The notes beneath the pieces are model-generated. The model did not search any database. It was not told where the DNA came from and worked only from the letters and a program-made list of their open reading frames with translations. Positions 7,741 to 15,831 of a stretch of 64,000 nucleotides of DNA are shown piece by piece. Source of the stretch: Salibaculum griseiflavum. GTDB lineage: Bacteria > Pseudomonadota > Alphaproteobacteria > Rhodobacterales > Rhodobacteraceae. The stretch is from positions 1 through 64,000 of the forward strand of contig NZ_QETF01000005.1 in assembly GCF_003129565.1 (NCBI RefSeq), written 5' to 3'. The first letter of the stretch is position 1; each line of letters opens with the position of its first letter. Position numbers and translations under genes: made by a program.

Positions 7741-10421
7741 TTTCGTTCAATCTTCTGATCGTGGTGTCGCTGGCCTATGTGGCCTTCCTGTTCCTGGTGG
7801 CCTTCGCCGCCGAACGCCGGGCCAAGCGTGATCGGGGCCGGTGGCTGCGCAACCCTCTGGTCTATACCCTCTCGCTGTCGATCTATTGCACCGCCTGGAC
7901 CTTTTATGGCGCCGTGGGCTACGCCGCGCGGTCGGGTTTCGAATACCTGACGATCTACCTGGGGCCGACGATCATCATGATCGGTTGGTGGTGGATCCTG
8001 CGCAAGCTGGTCCGGATCGGCAAGACCCAGCGCATCACCTCGGTCGCCGACCTGATCTCGTCGCGCTTCGGCAAATCCACCGTGCTGGGCGTTCTGGTCA
8101 CGGTGCTGGCCGTCGTCGGCACCACGCCCTACATCGCGCTGCAACTGCAATCGGTCACGCAATCGCTTGCCGTCTTCGCCGCCGAGCCGGGGTCGGGCTG
8201 GGACGGCCGGGACTTCGACAGCGCCGCGGTCTGGATCGCCGTGGGGCTGGCGGTGTTCACCCTGATCTTTGGCACGCGGAATCTGGACGTGAACGAACGC
8301 CATCATGGTGTGGTCATGGCCGTTGCTGTCGAGGCGGTGGTCAAGCTCTTCGCGCTGGTGGCGGTCGGGGTCTTCGTCGTTTGGGGGATGGCCGGCGGCG
8401 TGGGCGAGATGTTGGACCGCATCGACGCCGCCGTGATCGCCGAATGGCACCCGGTGCCACACCGCTGGGTCGGGCTGATCTTCCTGTCGGCGGCGGCATT
8501 CCTGACGCTGCCGCGGATGTTCCAGGTCATGGTCGTGGAGAATTCCGACGAAAAGCACTTGGTCACCGCAAGCTGGGCCTTTCCCCTATATGTCCTGATC
8601 ATGAGCCTGTTCGTGGTGCCGATCGCGGTGACCGGGCTCGACCTTTTGCCGGAGGGGTCGAACCCGGACCTTTTCGTGCTGACCATTCCGTTGACAACGG
8701 GCAACGAGGGGCTGGCGATCCTGTCCTTCCTCGGCGGGTTCTCATCGGCCACCTCCATGGTGATCGTCGCGACAATCGCGCTGGCCACCATGGTGTCCAA
8801 CCACATCATCGCGCCGATCTGGCTGAGCTCGACCCAGCAGGGCGCGGCGCTGTCAGGGGACGTGCGCGGCGTGATCGTGCTGTCACGGCGGCTGTCCATC
8901 GCGATGATCCTGATGCTGGGCTATCTTTACTTTCGCCTGTCGGGGGGTGGAGCCGCGCTGGCGGCGATCGGGCTGATTTCCTTTGCCGGGGTCGTGCAGG
9001 TGCTGCCGGCAATGATCGCAGGCATCTTCTGGCGCGGCGCGAACCGGATTGGGGCCGGCACCGGTATCGTGATCGGGTTCGCGATCTGGGCCTGGACCCT
9101 GTTCCTGCCCAGTTTCGGGCCCGGGGCCGTGCTGTCCGAGGCGGTGATGGCCGAAGGGCCCTTCGGCCTGGCCTGGCTGCGGCCCTATGCGTTGTTCGGC
9201 ATCACCGGGCTGGACCCGGTCATCCACGCTGTTTTCTGGTCCGTGTTCTTCAACACCGTCGCGTTGGTCATGCTGTCGGTTCTGACCTTTCCGAACCCGA
9301 TGGAACGCCTGCAGGGGGCCCAGTTCGTCAATGTTTTCGAGCATTCGGCGGGTGCCCGCACCTGGTCGCAGGGCGCCGCCCGCGCCGAGGACCTGCTGAT
9401 CATGGCGCAGCGCATCATCGGCCACGGAGAGGCGCAGGAGATGTTCCGCCAGGAAGCCCGCGCGCAGGGCATCCACGGCTACCTGCCCGAGGTCACGCCC
9501 GAGCTGATCGGGCGGCTGGAACGCACCCTGGCGGGGTCTGTCGGTGCCGCCACGGCCCACGCGATGGTCGGGCAGCTGACCGGGTCGGCGGCGGTGTCGG
9601 TCGAGGACCTGATCGCCGTCGCCGACGAGACGGCGCAGATCGTCGAATATTCCAACCAGCTGGAAGCCAAGAGCGCCGAGCAGGAACGCACCGCCCGGGC
9701 CCTGCGCGAAGCCAATGAAAAGCTGACCGCGATCTCGATCCAGAAGGACGCCTTCCTGAGCCAGATCAGCCACGAATTGCGGACACCGATGACCTCGATC
9801 CGATCCTTCTCGGAGATCCTTAGAGAAGGAGAGATCGAGCCGGAGGCCCGCAGCCGCTTTGCCGGGATTATCCATGAAGAGGCGACGCGCCTGACCCGGT
9901 TGCTCGATGACCTGCTGGATCTGTCCTACCTGGAGAATGGCCAGGTGCAGCTTGACGTGGCGCGCGGCAGTCTTGCCTCGGTGCTGGACCGGGCGGTGAT
10001 GGCGGCAGGCCTGTCCGCCGGGCGGCTTGTCCTGAATCGGGACAGCACCCGCGAGGCGGTTCAGATCGAAACCGACCTGCAGCGCCTGACACAGGTTTTC
10101 ATCAACCTGATTTCCAACGCTGCAAAATATTGCGACGCGGCGCAGCCGGAACTGACGATCCGTGTTCTGGACGATGGTGACCTGTGCCAGGTCGATTTCA
10201 TCGACAACGGCACGCCGTTGGATGCGGATGCGCAGGTTCTGATCTTCGAGAAGTTTTCGCGTCTGGCCGATGAAAGCAAGGCCGGGGGCGCTGGGCTGGG
10301 CCTGGCGATCTGCCGTCAGATCATGGACTCGCTGGGGGGTGAGATCACCTACCTTCCGGGGCAGGGCGGGCCTGCTTTCCGCGTGACCTTGCGCCGTGCC
10401 GCGCAGCTCGCCGCGCAATAG
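7737..10421 (+). CDS. Sodium/solute symporter-like sensor histidine kinase (CbrA-type)
   Basis: The 894-residue protein begins with a long multi-helix SLC5-type sodium/solute symporter domain (about residues 1-520), followed by a linker and coiled coil (ANQLEAKSAEQERTARALRE region), a HisKA domain with H679 in FLSQISHELRTPMTSIRSF, and an HATPase domain (FINLISNAAKY, then GGAGLGLAICRQIM). CbrA-type kinases join a transporter to a kinase and sense nutrients, sometimes transporting them. The gene overlaps the small membrane protein and follows a receiver-only regulator. With acs and a ScfR-type regulator beside it, sensing of a carboxylate is plausible but not shown. Confidence 0.88.
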   Translation: MISFNLLIVVSLAYVAFLFLVAFAAERRAKRDRGRWLRNPLVYTLSLSIYCTAWTFYGAVGYAARSGFEYLTIYLGPTIIMIGWWWILRKLVRIGKTQRITSVADLISSRFGKSTVLGVLVTVLAVVGTTPYIALQLQSVTQSLAVFAAEPGSGWDGRDFDSAAVWIAVGLAVFTLIFGTRNLDVNERHHGVVMAVAVEAVVKLFALVAVGVFVVWGMAGGVGEMLDRIDAAVIAEWHPVPHRWVGLIFLSAAAFLTLPRMFQVMVVENSDEKHLVTASWAFPLYVLIMSLFVVPIAVTGLDLLPEGSNPDLFVLTIPLTTGNEGLAILSFLGGFSSATSMVIVATIALATMVSNHIIAPIWLSSTQQGAALSGDVRGVIVLSRRLSIAMILMLGYLYFRLSGGGAALAAIGLISFAGVVQVLPAMIAGIFWRGANRIGAGTGIVIGFAIWAWTLFLPSFGPGAVLSEAVMAEGPFGLAWLRPYALFGITGLDPVIHAVFWSVFFNTVALVMLSVLTFPNPMERLQGAQFVNVFEHSAGARTWSQGAARAEDLLIMAQRIIGHGEAQEMFRQEARAQGIHGYLPEVTPELIGRLERTLAGSVGAATAHAMVGQLTGSAAVSVEDLIAVADETAQIVEYSNQLEAKSAEQERTARALREANEKLTAISIQKDAFLSQISHELRTPMTSIRSFSEILREGEIEPEARSRFAGIIHEEATRLTRLLDDLLDLSYLENGQVQLDVARGSLASVLDRAVMAAGLSAGRLVLNRDSTREAVQIETDLQRLTQVFINLISNAAKYCDAAQPELTIRVLDDGDLCQVDFIDNGTPLDADAQVLIFEKFSRLADESKAGGAGLGLAICRQIMDSLGGEITYLPGQGGPAFRVTLRRAAQLAAQ

Positions 10422-10561
10422 GTGGCCGCAGGCGCGTTCGTGACACGTTAGCGGCTTGGTAACGGTCGCGCGGCTAATCTGCGCGGGATGATATGGCGGT
10501 TTCGGCGACGTGGCGCCCGGACCGCCCCCAGACGAATACATAAAAGGACGAGGCAGGCGAC

Positions 10562-11584
10562 ATGACAGGCCCCAACCCCGCCCTCGCGCGCCTCTTGCGC
10601 AAGGCGGATGCGTCCGCAGAGGATGCCGGCGCCCCGTTGCAGCCGGCCGGACCGGGGCGCGCGTTCCGCGTTGGCCTGCTGCGGGCCGCGGACCGCGCCA
10701 TTGGCCTGTCGCTGACCGTTCTGGGCCTGTCGGACGAGGTTGAAAGCCCGGATGAGCTTGTGTCCGAAGGGCCCGTGGGATGGGTGCTGTTCGGACTTTG
10801 TGCCCCCGGTGAAACGGGGCTGGCGGGCCTCATCATGCTGGATCCGGCCCTGCGCACCGCCATGATCGAGGTGCAGACCATGGGCGTCCTGTTGGATGCG
10901 GCGGAATCCGACCGTCCCGTCACAGCCACCGATGCTGCCCTGTCGCGCCCGGTTGTCGCTGAATTCCTGCGCGAGCTGGCGGGCATGGACCGGCCCGAAT
11001 TTCCCGCTGCGATGGCCGACTGGAGCCTTCGGCCCCTGCCGGACCTGCGCGCGGCAGAGCTGATGCTGCGCGACGTGGCATACCGCAATTGGCAGGCGTC
11101 GGTTCAAATCGGCGGCACAGATCGCCAGGGGGGCCTGCGGCTGGCCCTCGCCCAGGGCGCGACAACGGTGGAGGGATCGACCGATGGTGAGAACGAAGAC
11201 TGGGCGCAGGCCCTTCGTTCCAGTCTTGAACAGGCCCCGGTCGAGTTGGAGGCCGTGTTGGGCCGACTGACCCTGCCCCTGTCGGATGTGGACCGGTTCG
11301 AGTCCGGACAGCTCCTGCCGCTGGGCGCGCTTTCGCTCGCCGCCGTGCGGCTGGAATGTGCCGGCACGCCTTTGCCCGGTCAGGTGAGACTGGGCCAGAT
11401 GTCCGGGTTGCGTGCCGTGCGGCTGGAACGCCCGGCCCAGGAGATGCAGGAGCTGGGACGCCCCAACGATCTCGCCGGGACGTCCGCTGGAACCGCGGCG
11501 CTGGGAAACGAGACCCCCGCCGAACCCGGGGTGTCTGCGACCGGCGCCGATGACCCGGTGTTATCGTCCGGCGAAGGCCTCTAG
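10562..11584 (+). CDS. FliM/FliN-family (SpoA domain) flagellar switch-like protein
   Basis: This 340-residue protein has a C-terminal SpoA/FliN-type domain at about 235-298: APVELEAVLGRLTLPLSDV, LLPLGALSLAAVRL and GQVRLGQMSGLRAVRL match the beta-rich FliN/FliM fold. The N-terminal part is like the middle domain of FliM but weak. The C-terminal 40 residues are Gly/Ala/Pro-rich and look disordered. No other flagellar or type III secretion gene is nearby, so this is an orphan switch-type component, either expressed with a distant flagellar cluster or repurposed. Its 3' end overlaps the convergent DUF442 gene by 24 bases. Confidence 0.7.
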   Translation: MTGPNPALARLLRKADASAEDAGAPLQPAGPGRAFRVGLLRAADRAIGLSLTVLGLSDEVESPDELVSEGPVGWVLFGLCAPGETGLAGLIMLDPALRTAMIEVQTMGVLLDAAESDRPVTATDAALSRPVVAEFLRELAGMDRPEFPAAMADWSLRPLPDLRAAELMLRDVAYRNWQASVQIGGTDRQGGLRLALAQGATTVEGSTDGENEDWAQALRSSLEQAPVELEAVLGRLTLPLSDVDRFESGQLLPLGALSLAAVRLECAGTPLPGQVRLGQMSGLRAVRLERPAQEMQELGRPNDLAGTSAGTAALGNETPAEPGVSATGADDPVLSSGEGL

Positions 11585-11986
11585 CTGGGGCCGCAAGGGG
11601 GCAAGATCGTAGCCCGCCCGCGCTGTGGCCTCCAGCACTTCGTCCACCCCCAGCGATCCGGCGCGTCCCAGCGCCCAGAGGATCGAAGACCGTGTGCCCG
11701 AGGCGCAATAGGCCAGCACCGGGCCATTCCCCGCGTCGATGACCTGCATCTGCCGGGCGATGGTGTCGGGTCCGATTGTGGGGTGGGTCACCGGATGAAT
11801 CACGAAGTCCAGCCCCGCTGCCTTCGCCGCTTCGGCCATCACCGCCGCGTGATGGCTGGGCGGATTTTCCTCGTCCGGGCGGTTGCAGATCACCGTGCGA
11901 TAGCCCGCCGCCGCGATGGCAGGAAGGTCGGACGGGTCGATCTGGGGCGAGACGGCATGGTCGGGGCTGAGTTCACGGATATCCAT
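11561..11986 (-). CDS. DUF442 phosphatase/sulfurtransferase-like protein
   Basis: The 141-residue protein matches the TIGR01244/DUF442 (beta-lactamase-hydrolase-like) family: MDIRELSPDHAVSPQIDPSD at the start, GYRTVICNRPDEE at 29-40 and the loop LAYCASGTRSS with Cys94 and Arg99. The loop resembles a dual-specificity phosphatase/rhodanese active site. In many alphaproteobacteria this family is linked to BigR/SqrR repressors and handles persulfide. Here the repressor gene is divergent, 112 bases away, which supports a sulfide or persulfide role by family knowledge rather than direct evidence. Confidence 0.8.
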   Translation of the reverse strand: MDIRELSPDHAVSPQIDPSDLPAIAAAGYRTVICNRPDEENPPSHHAAVMAEAAKAAGLDFVIHPVTHPTIGPDTIARQMQVIDAGNGPVLAYCASGTRSSILWALGRAGSLGVDEVLEATARAGYDLAPLRPQLEAFAGR

Positions 11987-12062
11987 GACCTTGATCTAGG
12001 GCGGATCGGGCGCCCCTGTCCAGTAGCTCCAGGGCGCTGGGGACGGAAAATGTATCACTAAC

Positions 12063-12091
12063 TTGAAATACGTTTTTCTGTTGGTTATCTT
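12063..12091 (+). promoter_or_regulatory. Strong sigma-70-like promoter of the ArsR-family gene
   Basis: TTGAAA (12063-12068), a 17-base spacer and TATCTT (12086-12091) make a near-consensus promoter. Transcription would start near 12098, at or one base before the ATG at 12099, so the message may be leaderless. The promoter occupies the region where a longer TTG-initiated reading frame would begin, which argues against that start. Confidence 0.6.
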
Positions 12092-12098
12092 ACGCGCC

Positions 12099-12413
12099 AT
12101 GGATATGAGTCCCGACCGTCTGAACGCCATGGATACTGCCGCCACCGAGGCCGCGGACATCCTCAAGGCCTTGTCGAATCCGCAGCGCCTGCGCCTGCTT
12201 TGCGCTTTGGTCGCGGGACCCCGTAGCGTTGGGGAATTGGAAAAAACCCTCGACGCCAGCCAGTCCTACGTGTCCGGGCAATTGGCGCGCTTGCGCTCCG
12301 AGGGGCTGGTGCGCGCCGAGCGCGATGGGCGCACGATCCATTATTCGCTGGCCGATACCCGCGTGGTGCCGATCATCGAACGGCTCTACGAAGTGTTCTG
12401 CCCCACCCCCTGA
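12099..12413 (+). CDS. ArsR-family persulfide-responsive repressor (SqrR/BigR-like)
   Basis: The 104-residue winged-helix repressor has the ArsR core ALSNPQRLRLLCALVAGPRS, a recognition helix with QSYVSGQLARLRSEGLV and a beta-wing RAERDGRTIHYSLAD. Two cysteines, C35 and C101 (VFCPTP at the end), have the same 66-residue spacing as the C41/C107 pair of SqrR and the BigR pair, which form a tetrasulfide bridge on exposure to persulfide and release DNA. I chose the ATG at 12099 because the promoter lies immediately before it; ATG 12105 or 12129 are alternatives. It is divergent from the DUF442 gene, its likely target. Confidence 0.8.
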   Translation: MDMSPDRLNAMDTAATEAADILKALSNPQRLRLLCALVAGPRSVGELEKTLDASQSYVSGQLARLRSEGLVRAERDGRTIHYSLADTRVVPIIERLYEVFCPTP

Positions 12414-12484
12414 TCCGCTGGACAGCAAGGCACAAAACTGGGCTTGCAGCCGGGCAGCGCTCGGGGCCTAATGGTGCCATGAAG

Positions 12485-12496
12485 GTGACCGGTCAC
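12485..12496. promoter_or_regulatory. 12-bp palindrome upstream of the hydratase gene
   Basis: GTGACCGGTCAC is a perfect palindrome ending 24 bases before the ATG of the enoyl-CoA hydratase/dehydrogenase-like gene. It may be an operator. No regulator can be assigned. Confidence 0.25.
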
Positions 12497-12520
12497 GATA
12501 TGACGCGGGGCGGCGACTGA

Positions 12521-13852
12521 ATGGCCCGCCAGGTGCGGTTCCGGGTGATGGACGGCGTGGCGATCGTTTCGCTGGACTCGCCGCCGGTCAATGCGCTGTC
12601 GGCGGAAATGCGCGCCGCGCTCTGGCATGTTTTCCAACGCATCGAGACCCAACCCGAGATCCGCGCGACGGTGCTGCGCGCCGAAGGGGCGCTTTTCTCT
12701 GCAGGGGCCGATATCCGCGAACTGGGCGCATCGCATTGGGCCGAACCCACGCCGCGCCAGCTCTGCGACCTGATCGAGAATTGTTCGAAACCGGTCGTCG
12801 CCTGCCTTGAGGGCCAGGCGCTGGGCGGCGGGGCAGAACTGTTGCTGGCGGCGCATTACCGAATTTCCGAGGCTGCCGGGCGACTGGGTCTGCCCGAAGT
12901 CTCCCTGGGGGTCCTGCCTGGCGCGGGCGGCACCCAGCGCATGCCGCGCCTGGTGGGGGCGGAGCTGGCACTTCAATTGATGGTCAGCGGGCAGTCCATT
13001 TCGGCGCCTGATGCGCTGCGCATGGGCCTGCTTGACGGGATCACCGAAGGCGATGCGACCTCGGGCGCGGTGGCCTTCACGCGCAAGCTGCTTGCTGAAG
13101 AAAAGGGGCCGCGTCCAACCCGTGCCCGCCGCGACCGAATGGCGGATGCCAAGGCCTACCAGGCCCATATCGCCAAGGCCCGGCGTGACCTCGCCCGCTC
13201 GCCGCTATTCGCGCCGCACCTGATCGTGGATTGCGTCGAAGCGGCTGCGCTCTTGCCGTTCGAGGCGGGGCAGGCCTTCGAACAGGATGCTTTCGACCGC
13301 TGCCGAGGACATCCGCAATCGGTCGCGCTGCGCCATGTCTTTCTGGCTGAACGGCGGGTGGACAAGGCCCTGTTGCGGCGCGAACAGGGCGGATTCAAGC
13401 CGACCGATCCCGACGGGCGGGCACTGGTTCTGCGGTTGCGCAAGGCATTGAGGGCAGCGGCGCAGGCCCTGGTCGATACGACGGACCTGGACGAAGTGCG
13501 CATCGACGCGGCGATGGTCGCCTACGGATTCCGTAAGGGCATATTCGGCGGCAAACCGGACCCGGTAGAAAGCGTCTCGATCCTGCGACGGCTCATCGCT
13601 GCGCTGATCTCTGAAGGCGCCTCTCTGTTGGCCGAGGGGCACGTGGCGCGGCCTTCGGATATCGACGCTCTGGCGGTCCACGGGCTGGGGTTTCCGCGCC
13701 GCATGGGCGGGCCATGCCGCGCCGCACAGACTATGGGGCTGATCGGTCTGCGCAGCGACATGCGCGGCTGGGCCGAAGAAAACCTGATATGGGAGCCGCC
13801 CGAAATGCTCGACGAGGCCATCAAGCAGGCCGCCGGGTTCGATGCGCTTTAA
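12521..13852 (+). CDS. Enoyl-CoA hydratase fused to 3-hydroxyacyl-CoA dehydrogenase C-terminal domain
   Basis: The 443-residue protein has an N-terminal crotonase domain (about 1-190) with both catalytic glutamates present: E106 in [14 protein letters not shown] and E126 in [22 protein letters not shown]. After a FadB-like linker ([17 protein letters not shown]), the sequence passes directly to a C-terminal 3HCDH-type helical domain ([39 protein letters not shown]). The NAD-binding Rossmann domain, with its GxGxxG loop and catalytic His, that normally lies between is absent; full-length FadB/FadJ proteins are about 700 residues. It should hydrate enoyl-CoA but cannot be a functional dehydrogenase. 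The reading frame is intact. Confidence 0.8.
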   Translation: MARQVRFRVMDGVAIVSLDSPPVNALSAEMRAALWHVFQRIETQPEIRATVLRAEGALFSAGADIRELGASHWAEPTPRQLCDLIENCSKPVVACLEGQALGGGAELLLAAHYRISEAAGRLGLPEVSLGVLPGAGGTQRMPRLVGAELALQLMVSGQSISAPDALRMGLLDGITEGDATSGAVAFTRKLLAEEKGPRPTRARRDRMADAKAYQAHIAKARRDLARSPLFAPHLIVDCVEAAALLPFEAGQAFEQDAFDRCRGHPQSVALRHVFLAERRVDKALLRREQGGFKPTDPDGRALVLRLRKALRAAAQALVDTTDLDEVRIDAAMVAYGFRKGIFGGKPDPVESVSILRRLIAALISEGASLLAEGHVARPSDIDALAVHGLGFPRRMGGPCRAAQTMGLIGLRSDMRGWAEENLIWEPPEMLDEAIKQAAGFDAL

Positions 13853-14079
13853 GTCAGGATCACGCCCATGACCACGCAGGCCAAGCCCAGGGCGGACAGC
13901 ATGAAGGCACCCAGGTTCAGGGGCAGCGCCCGCTGAATGCGCGCGCGCAATTCATCGTCGCTCAGCCCCGCCTTGCGGGCGCGGTTCACCTTGACGATGC
14001 TGGCGATGATACCGGCAAGGCCGATCAACGAGAGGGCGGCGCCGATCCAGACGAGGGCTTCCATGACATGCTCCGACAA
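13849..14079 (-). CDS. Small two-helix membrane protein, unknown function
   Basis: This 76-residue protein has two hydrophobic segments (ALVWIGAALSLIGLAGIIASI at about 8-28 and LGAFMLSALGLACVVMGVIL at about 56-75) separated by a basic, charged loop (VNRARKAGLSDDELRARIQR). Its TAA stop overlaps the convergent hydratase stop by four bases. I do not recognise a characterised family. Confidence 0.65.
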   Translation of the reverse strand: MSEHVMEALVWIGAALSLIGLAGIIASIVKVNRARKAGLSDDELRARIQRALPLNLGAFMLSALGLACVVMGVILT

Positions 14080-14206
14080 TTGGGTGATGCCCGCCTAGCG
14101 CGCCGCGCGCCGCTGCGCAAGACAAGCCCCCTTGCAGGGCAGCGCGACCGGGGCTAGTCAGGTCGCCTGAAACTGCGCACAACCCGCCATGAACGAGGAT
14201 TTTCAG

Positions 14207-14470
14207 ATGAGCGATACAGACACCGTCACCGACTCCCAATACCGGATTTCCGCGGGTGAGCTGCGCCAGTTCGTCGAACGCTTCGAGCGGCTGGAGGCGG
14301 AGAAGAAAGACATCGCCGACCAGCAGAAAGAGGTCATGGCCGAGGCCAAGGGGCGTGGCTACGACACCAAGGCGATGCGCAAACTGATCGCCCTGCGCAA
14401 ACGTGAACCCCAGGAAATCGCCGAAGAAGAGGCGGTGCTTGAGGTCTACAAGGAGGCGCTGGGTATGTAA
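14207..14470 (+). CDS. gapR: GapR-family (DUF2312) nucleoid-associated protein
   Basis: The 87-residue protein is nearly all DUF2312: SAGELRQFVERFERLEAEKK, then ADQQKEVMAEAKGRGYDTKAM and IALRKREPQEIAEEEAVLEVY. GapR clamps overtwisted AT-rich DNA ahead of replication and transcription forks in Caulobacter and is widely conserved in alphaproteobacteria. I chose ATG 14207 because GAGGA lies at 14193-14197, an ideal distance; a start at 14189 would add six residues. Confidence 0.88.
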   Translation: MSDTDTVTDSQYRISAGELRQFVERFERLEAEKKDIADQQKEVMAEAKGRGYDTKAMRKLIALRKREPQEIAEEEAVLEVYKEALGM

Positions 14471-14588
14471 GGCGTAAGGCGCGGCACTGGGGCCGTGTCC
14501 ATGGCTGCCCGCGTGGCGACTTTGCGTTCAGCGTTGGGCGACCCGATTCACCGCTTGGGACCCGGTGACTTTTCCCGGTCCGTCGCCC

Positions 14589-15464
14589 TCACGGTGCGAT
14601 GAAGTTCACGCCGGGCATCCGGGCGATGCGCTGGCAATCCTCTTCATAGGCTTGGGTCAGGAAGTCGATGGTCTCTTCCGTCCAACCCGGCAGGTCGATC
14701 TCGTCCTCGATGGCCTCGTCAAGGGCGTATTTCTCAAGGAAGGCCGAGATGATCCGCCTTTTTTGCACCTCGGTCTGGGGCGGGTGCGACCTGAGATAGG
14801 CGACGAAGCGTTTCATGCCGTCTTCGCTCATGATCGAGGATAGAAGATCGAAACCGCCACTGATCTTGGTCAGGGGATCGACCCCCGAAATCTCGCGGAT
14901 CAGTTGCGACCAGATCAGCGGCGTATCCTCGTTGCACCAGACAGTGAGCGTGGCGCGCGGGATCAACTCTCGGATGCGGTCTACCAGCGCCGACCAGCGC
15001 ATGTCCGCTGGGGCCAGGCCGTGCATGAACTCGGCGAAATTGTCATCGGGGATCGCGTCGAAGACCGCTGGCAGCCATGTGGCCGGATTGCGCAGGGCAA
15101 GGAAAAGCTCGATCTCGTCGCTGTGAAAGATCGCGTCGAGGCCGGTGAATTTCTCGTCACCCAGCCGGTAGAGCTGGCCCTGGTCGAAAATCCGGCGATG
15201 GACGCACATGAACTGGTCGTTGGACATGACCAGGCGGTTGCATTCTTCCTCGTCGACGATGGCATCGAGCAGGATTTCACGGGTATCGGGCGCGGGCGGG
15301 CGACCGTCCAGCCCCTGGATGGTTTCGCGCAGAAGGCGGCGATACTTGCTCGGACCCGGCACCTTGATGCCCTGAGCAGCGAAGGTGTCGGCATTGCGCA
15401 GAAGCGATTTCAGAAGCCGGTCCTCATCCGTGCAATTGGCCCCGATATGGTAGACGATCTGCAT
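14589..15464 (-). CDS. Conserved hypothetical protein (sulfotransferase-like N-terminus)
   Basis: The 291-residue protein begins MQIVYHIGANCTDEDRLLKS, in a style seen in sulfotransferase-like P-loop proteins of Rhodobacterales, but lacks a clear PAPS-binding signature. A middle LFLALRNPATWLPAVFD segment resembles the RDP-containing 3'-PB loop of sulfotransferases. The rest is acidic and helical. An upstream in-frame Met (15515) would add 17 residues of unconvincing sequence, so I use 15464. The function is unknown; sulfotransferase ancestry is a weak inference. Confidence 0.6.
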   Translation of the reverse strand: MQIVYHIGANCTDEDRLLKSLLRNADTFAAQGIKVPGPSKYRRLLRETIQGLDGRPPAPDTREILLDAIVDEEECNRLVMSNDQFMCVHRRIFDQGQLYRLGDEKFTGLDAIFHSDEIELFLALRNPATWLPAVFDAIPDDNFAEFMHGLAPADMRWSALVDRIRELIPRATLTVWCNEDTPLIWSQLIREISGVDPLTKISGGFDLLSSIMSEDGMKRFVAYLRSHPPQTEVQKRRIISAFLEKYALDEAIEDEIDLPGWTEETIDFLTQAYEEDCQRIARMPGVNFIAP

Positions 15465-15629
15465 GTTGTCCTCGGCCCGCGCAATTCCTGCCACGGCGCG
15501 CAGCATAGGCGGCAAACGCGGTCAGGAAAACCGCCTTCTGCCGACATTCAAAAGATCATCCCGGCAAGGGGCGGAACGGGAACGGCAAGGCTTGCGCCAG
15601 ACCGCGCCGCGCGCTAGACGATCCTTCGT

Positions 15630-15705
15630 GCCCCTATAGCTCAGCTGGTAGAGCAACTGATTTGTAATCAGTGGGTCGGGAGTTCGAGTCTCTCTGGGGG
15701 CACCA
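15630..15705 (+). tRNA. tRNA-Thr (anticodon UGU)
   Basis: The 76-base cloverleaf has acceptor stem GCCCCTA (15630-15636) paired with TGGGGGC (15695-15701), a D-arm AGCTCAGCTGGTAGAGC, anticodon stem ACTGA/TCAGT around loop TTTGTAA (anticodon TGT), T-arm GGGAGTTCGAGTCTCTC region and an encoded CCA end at 15703-15705. It stands alone between the hypothetical gene and bdhA; no integrase or duplicated 3' end is seen. Confidence 0.97.
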
Positions 15706-15736
15706 CACGGCCACGCTAGGCAGCCCCGCCCTGTTT

Positions 15737-15782
15737 GCATTGCCGAAATCCGCGTGATCTTCCAAATTCCCTCTGGCAATGC
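15737..15782. repeat. Inverted repeat GCATTGCC / GGCAATGC upstream of bdhA
   Basis: Perfect 8-bp arms at 15737-15744 and 15775-15782 are separated by 30 bases. Together with the CTGC-N3-GCAG box 20 bases downstream, this makes the bdhA leader rich in TGC/GCA elements of the sort bound by PhaR-type polyhydroxyalkanoate regulators. It could also be a long hairpin. Confidence 0.4.
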
Positions 15783-15800
15783 CGCGCCGAGGCGATAGGT

Positions 15801-15817
15801 TTGCTGCAAAGCAGCAA
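15801..15817. promoter_or_regulatory. PhaR-type operator upstream of bdhA
   Basis: TTGCTGC-AAA-GCAGCAA is a perfect 7-bp inverted repeat with a 3-base centre. Its core, CTGC-N3-GCAG, equals the PhaR binding pattern reported for Rhodobacter sphaeroides phasin and depolymerase genes, as I remember it. It lies 14 bases before the bdhA start and immediately before the AAGGAG ribosome site, so binding would block expression. Confidence 0.5.
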
Positions 15818-15831
15818 TAAGGAGCCGCGCC

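Noticed and set aside
12063-12098. TTG start giving 12 extra residues to the ArsR-family protein
   Set aside because: A near-consensus promoter occupies exactly this stretch, and SqrR/BigR proteins begin near the chosen ATG.
15630-15831. tRNA-Thr as a genomic-island attachment site
   Set aside because: No integrase, direct repeat of the tRNA 3' end or composition change follows it.
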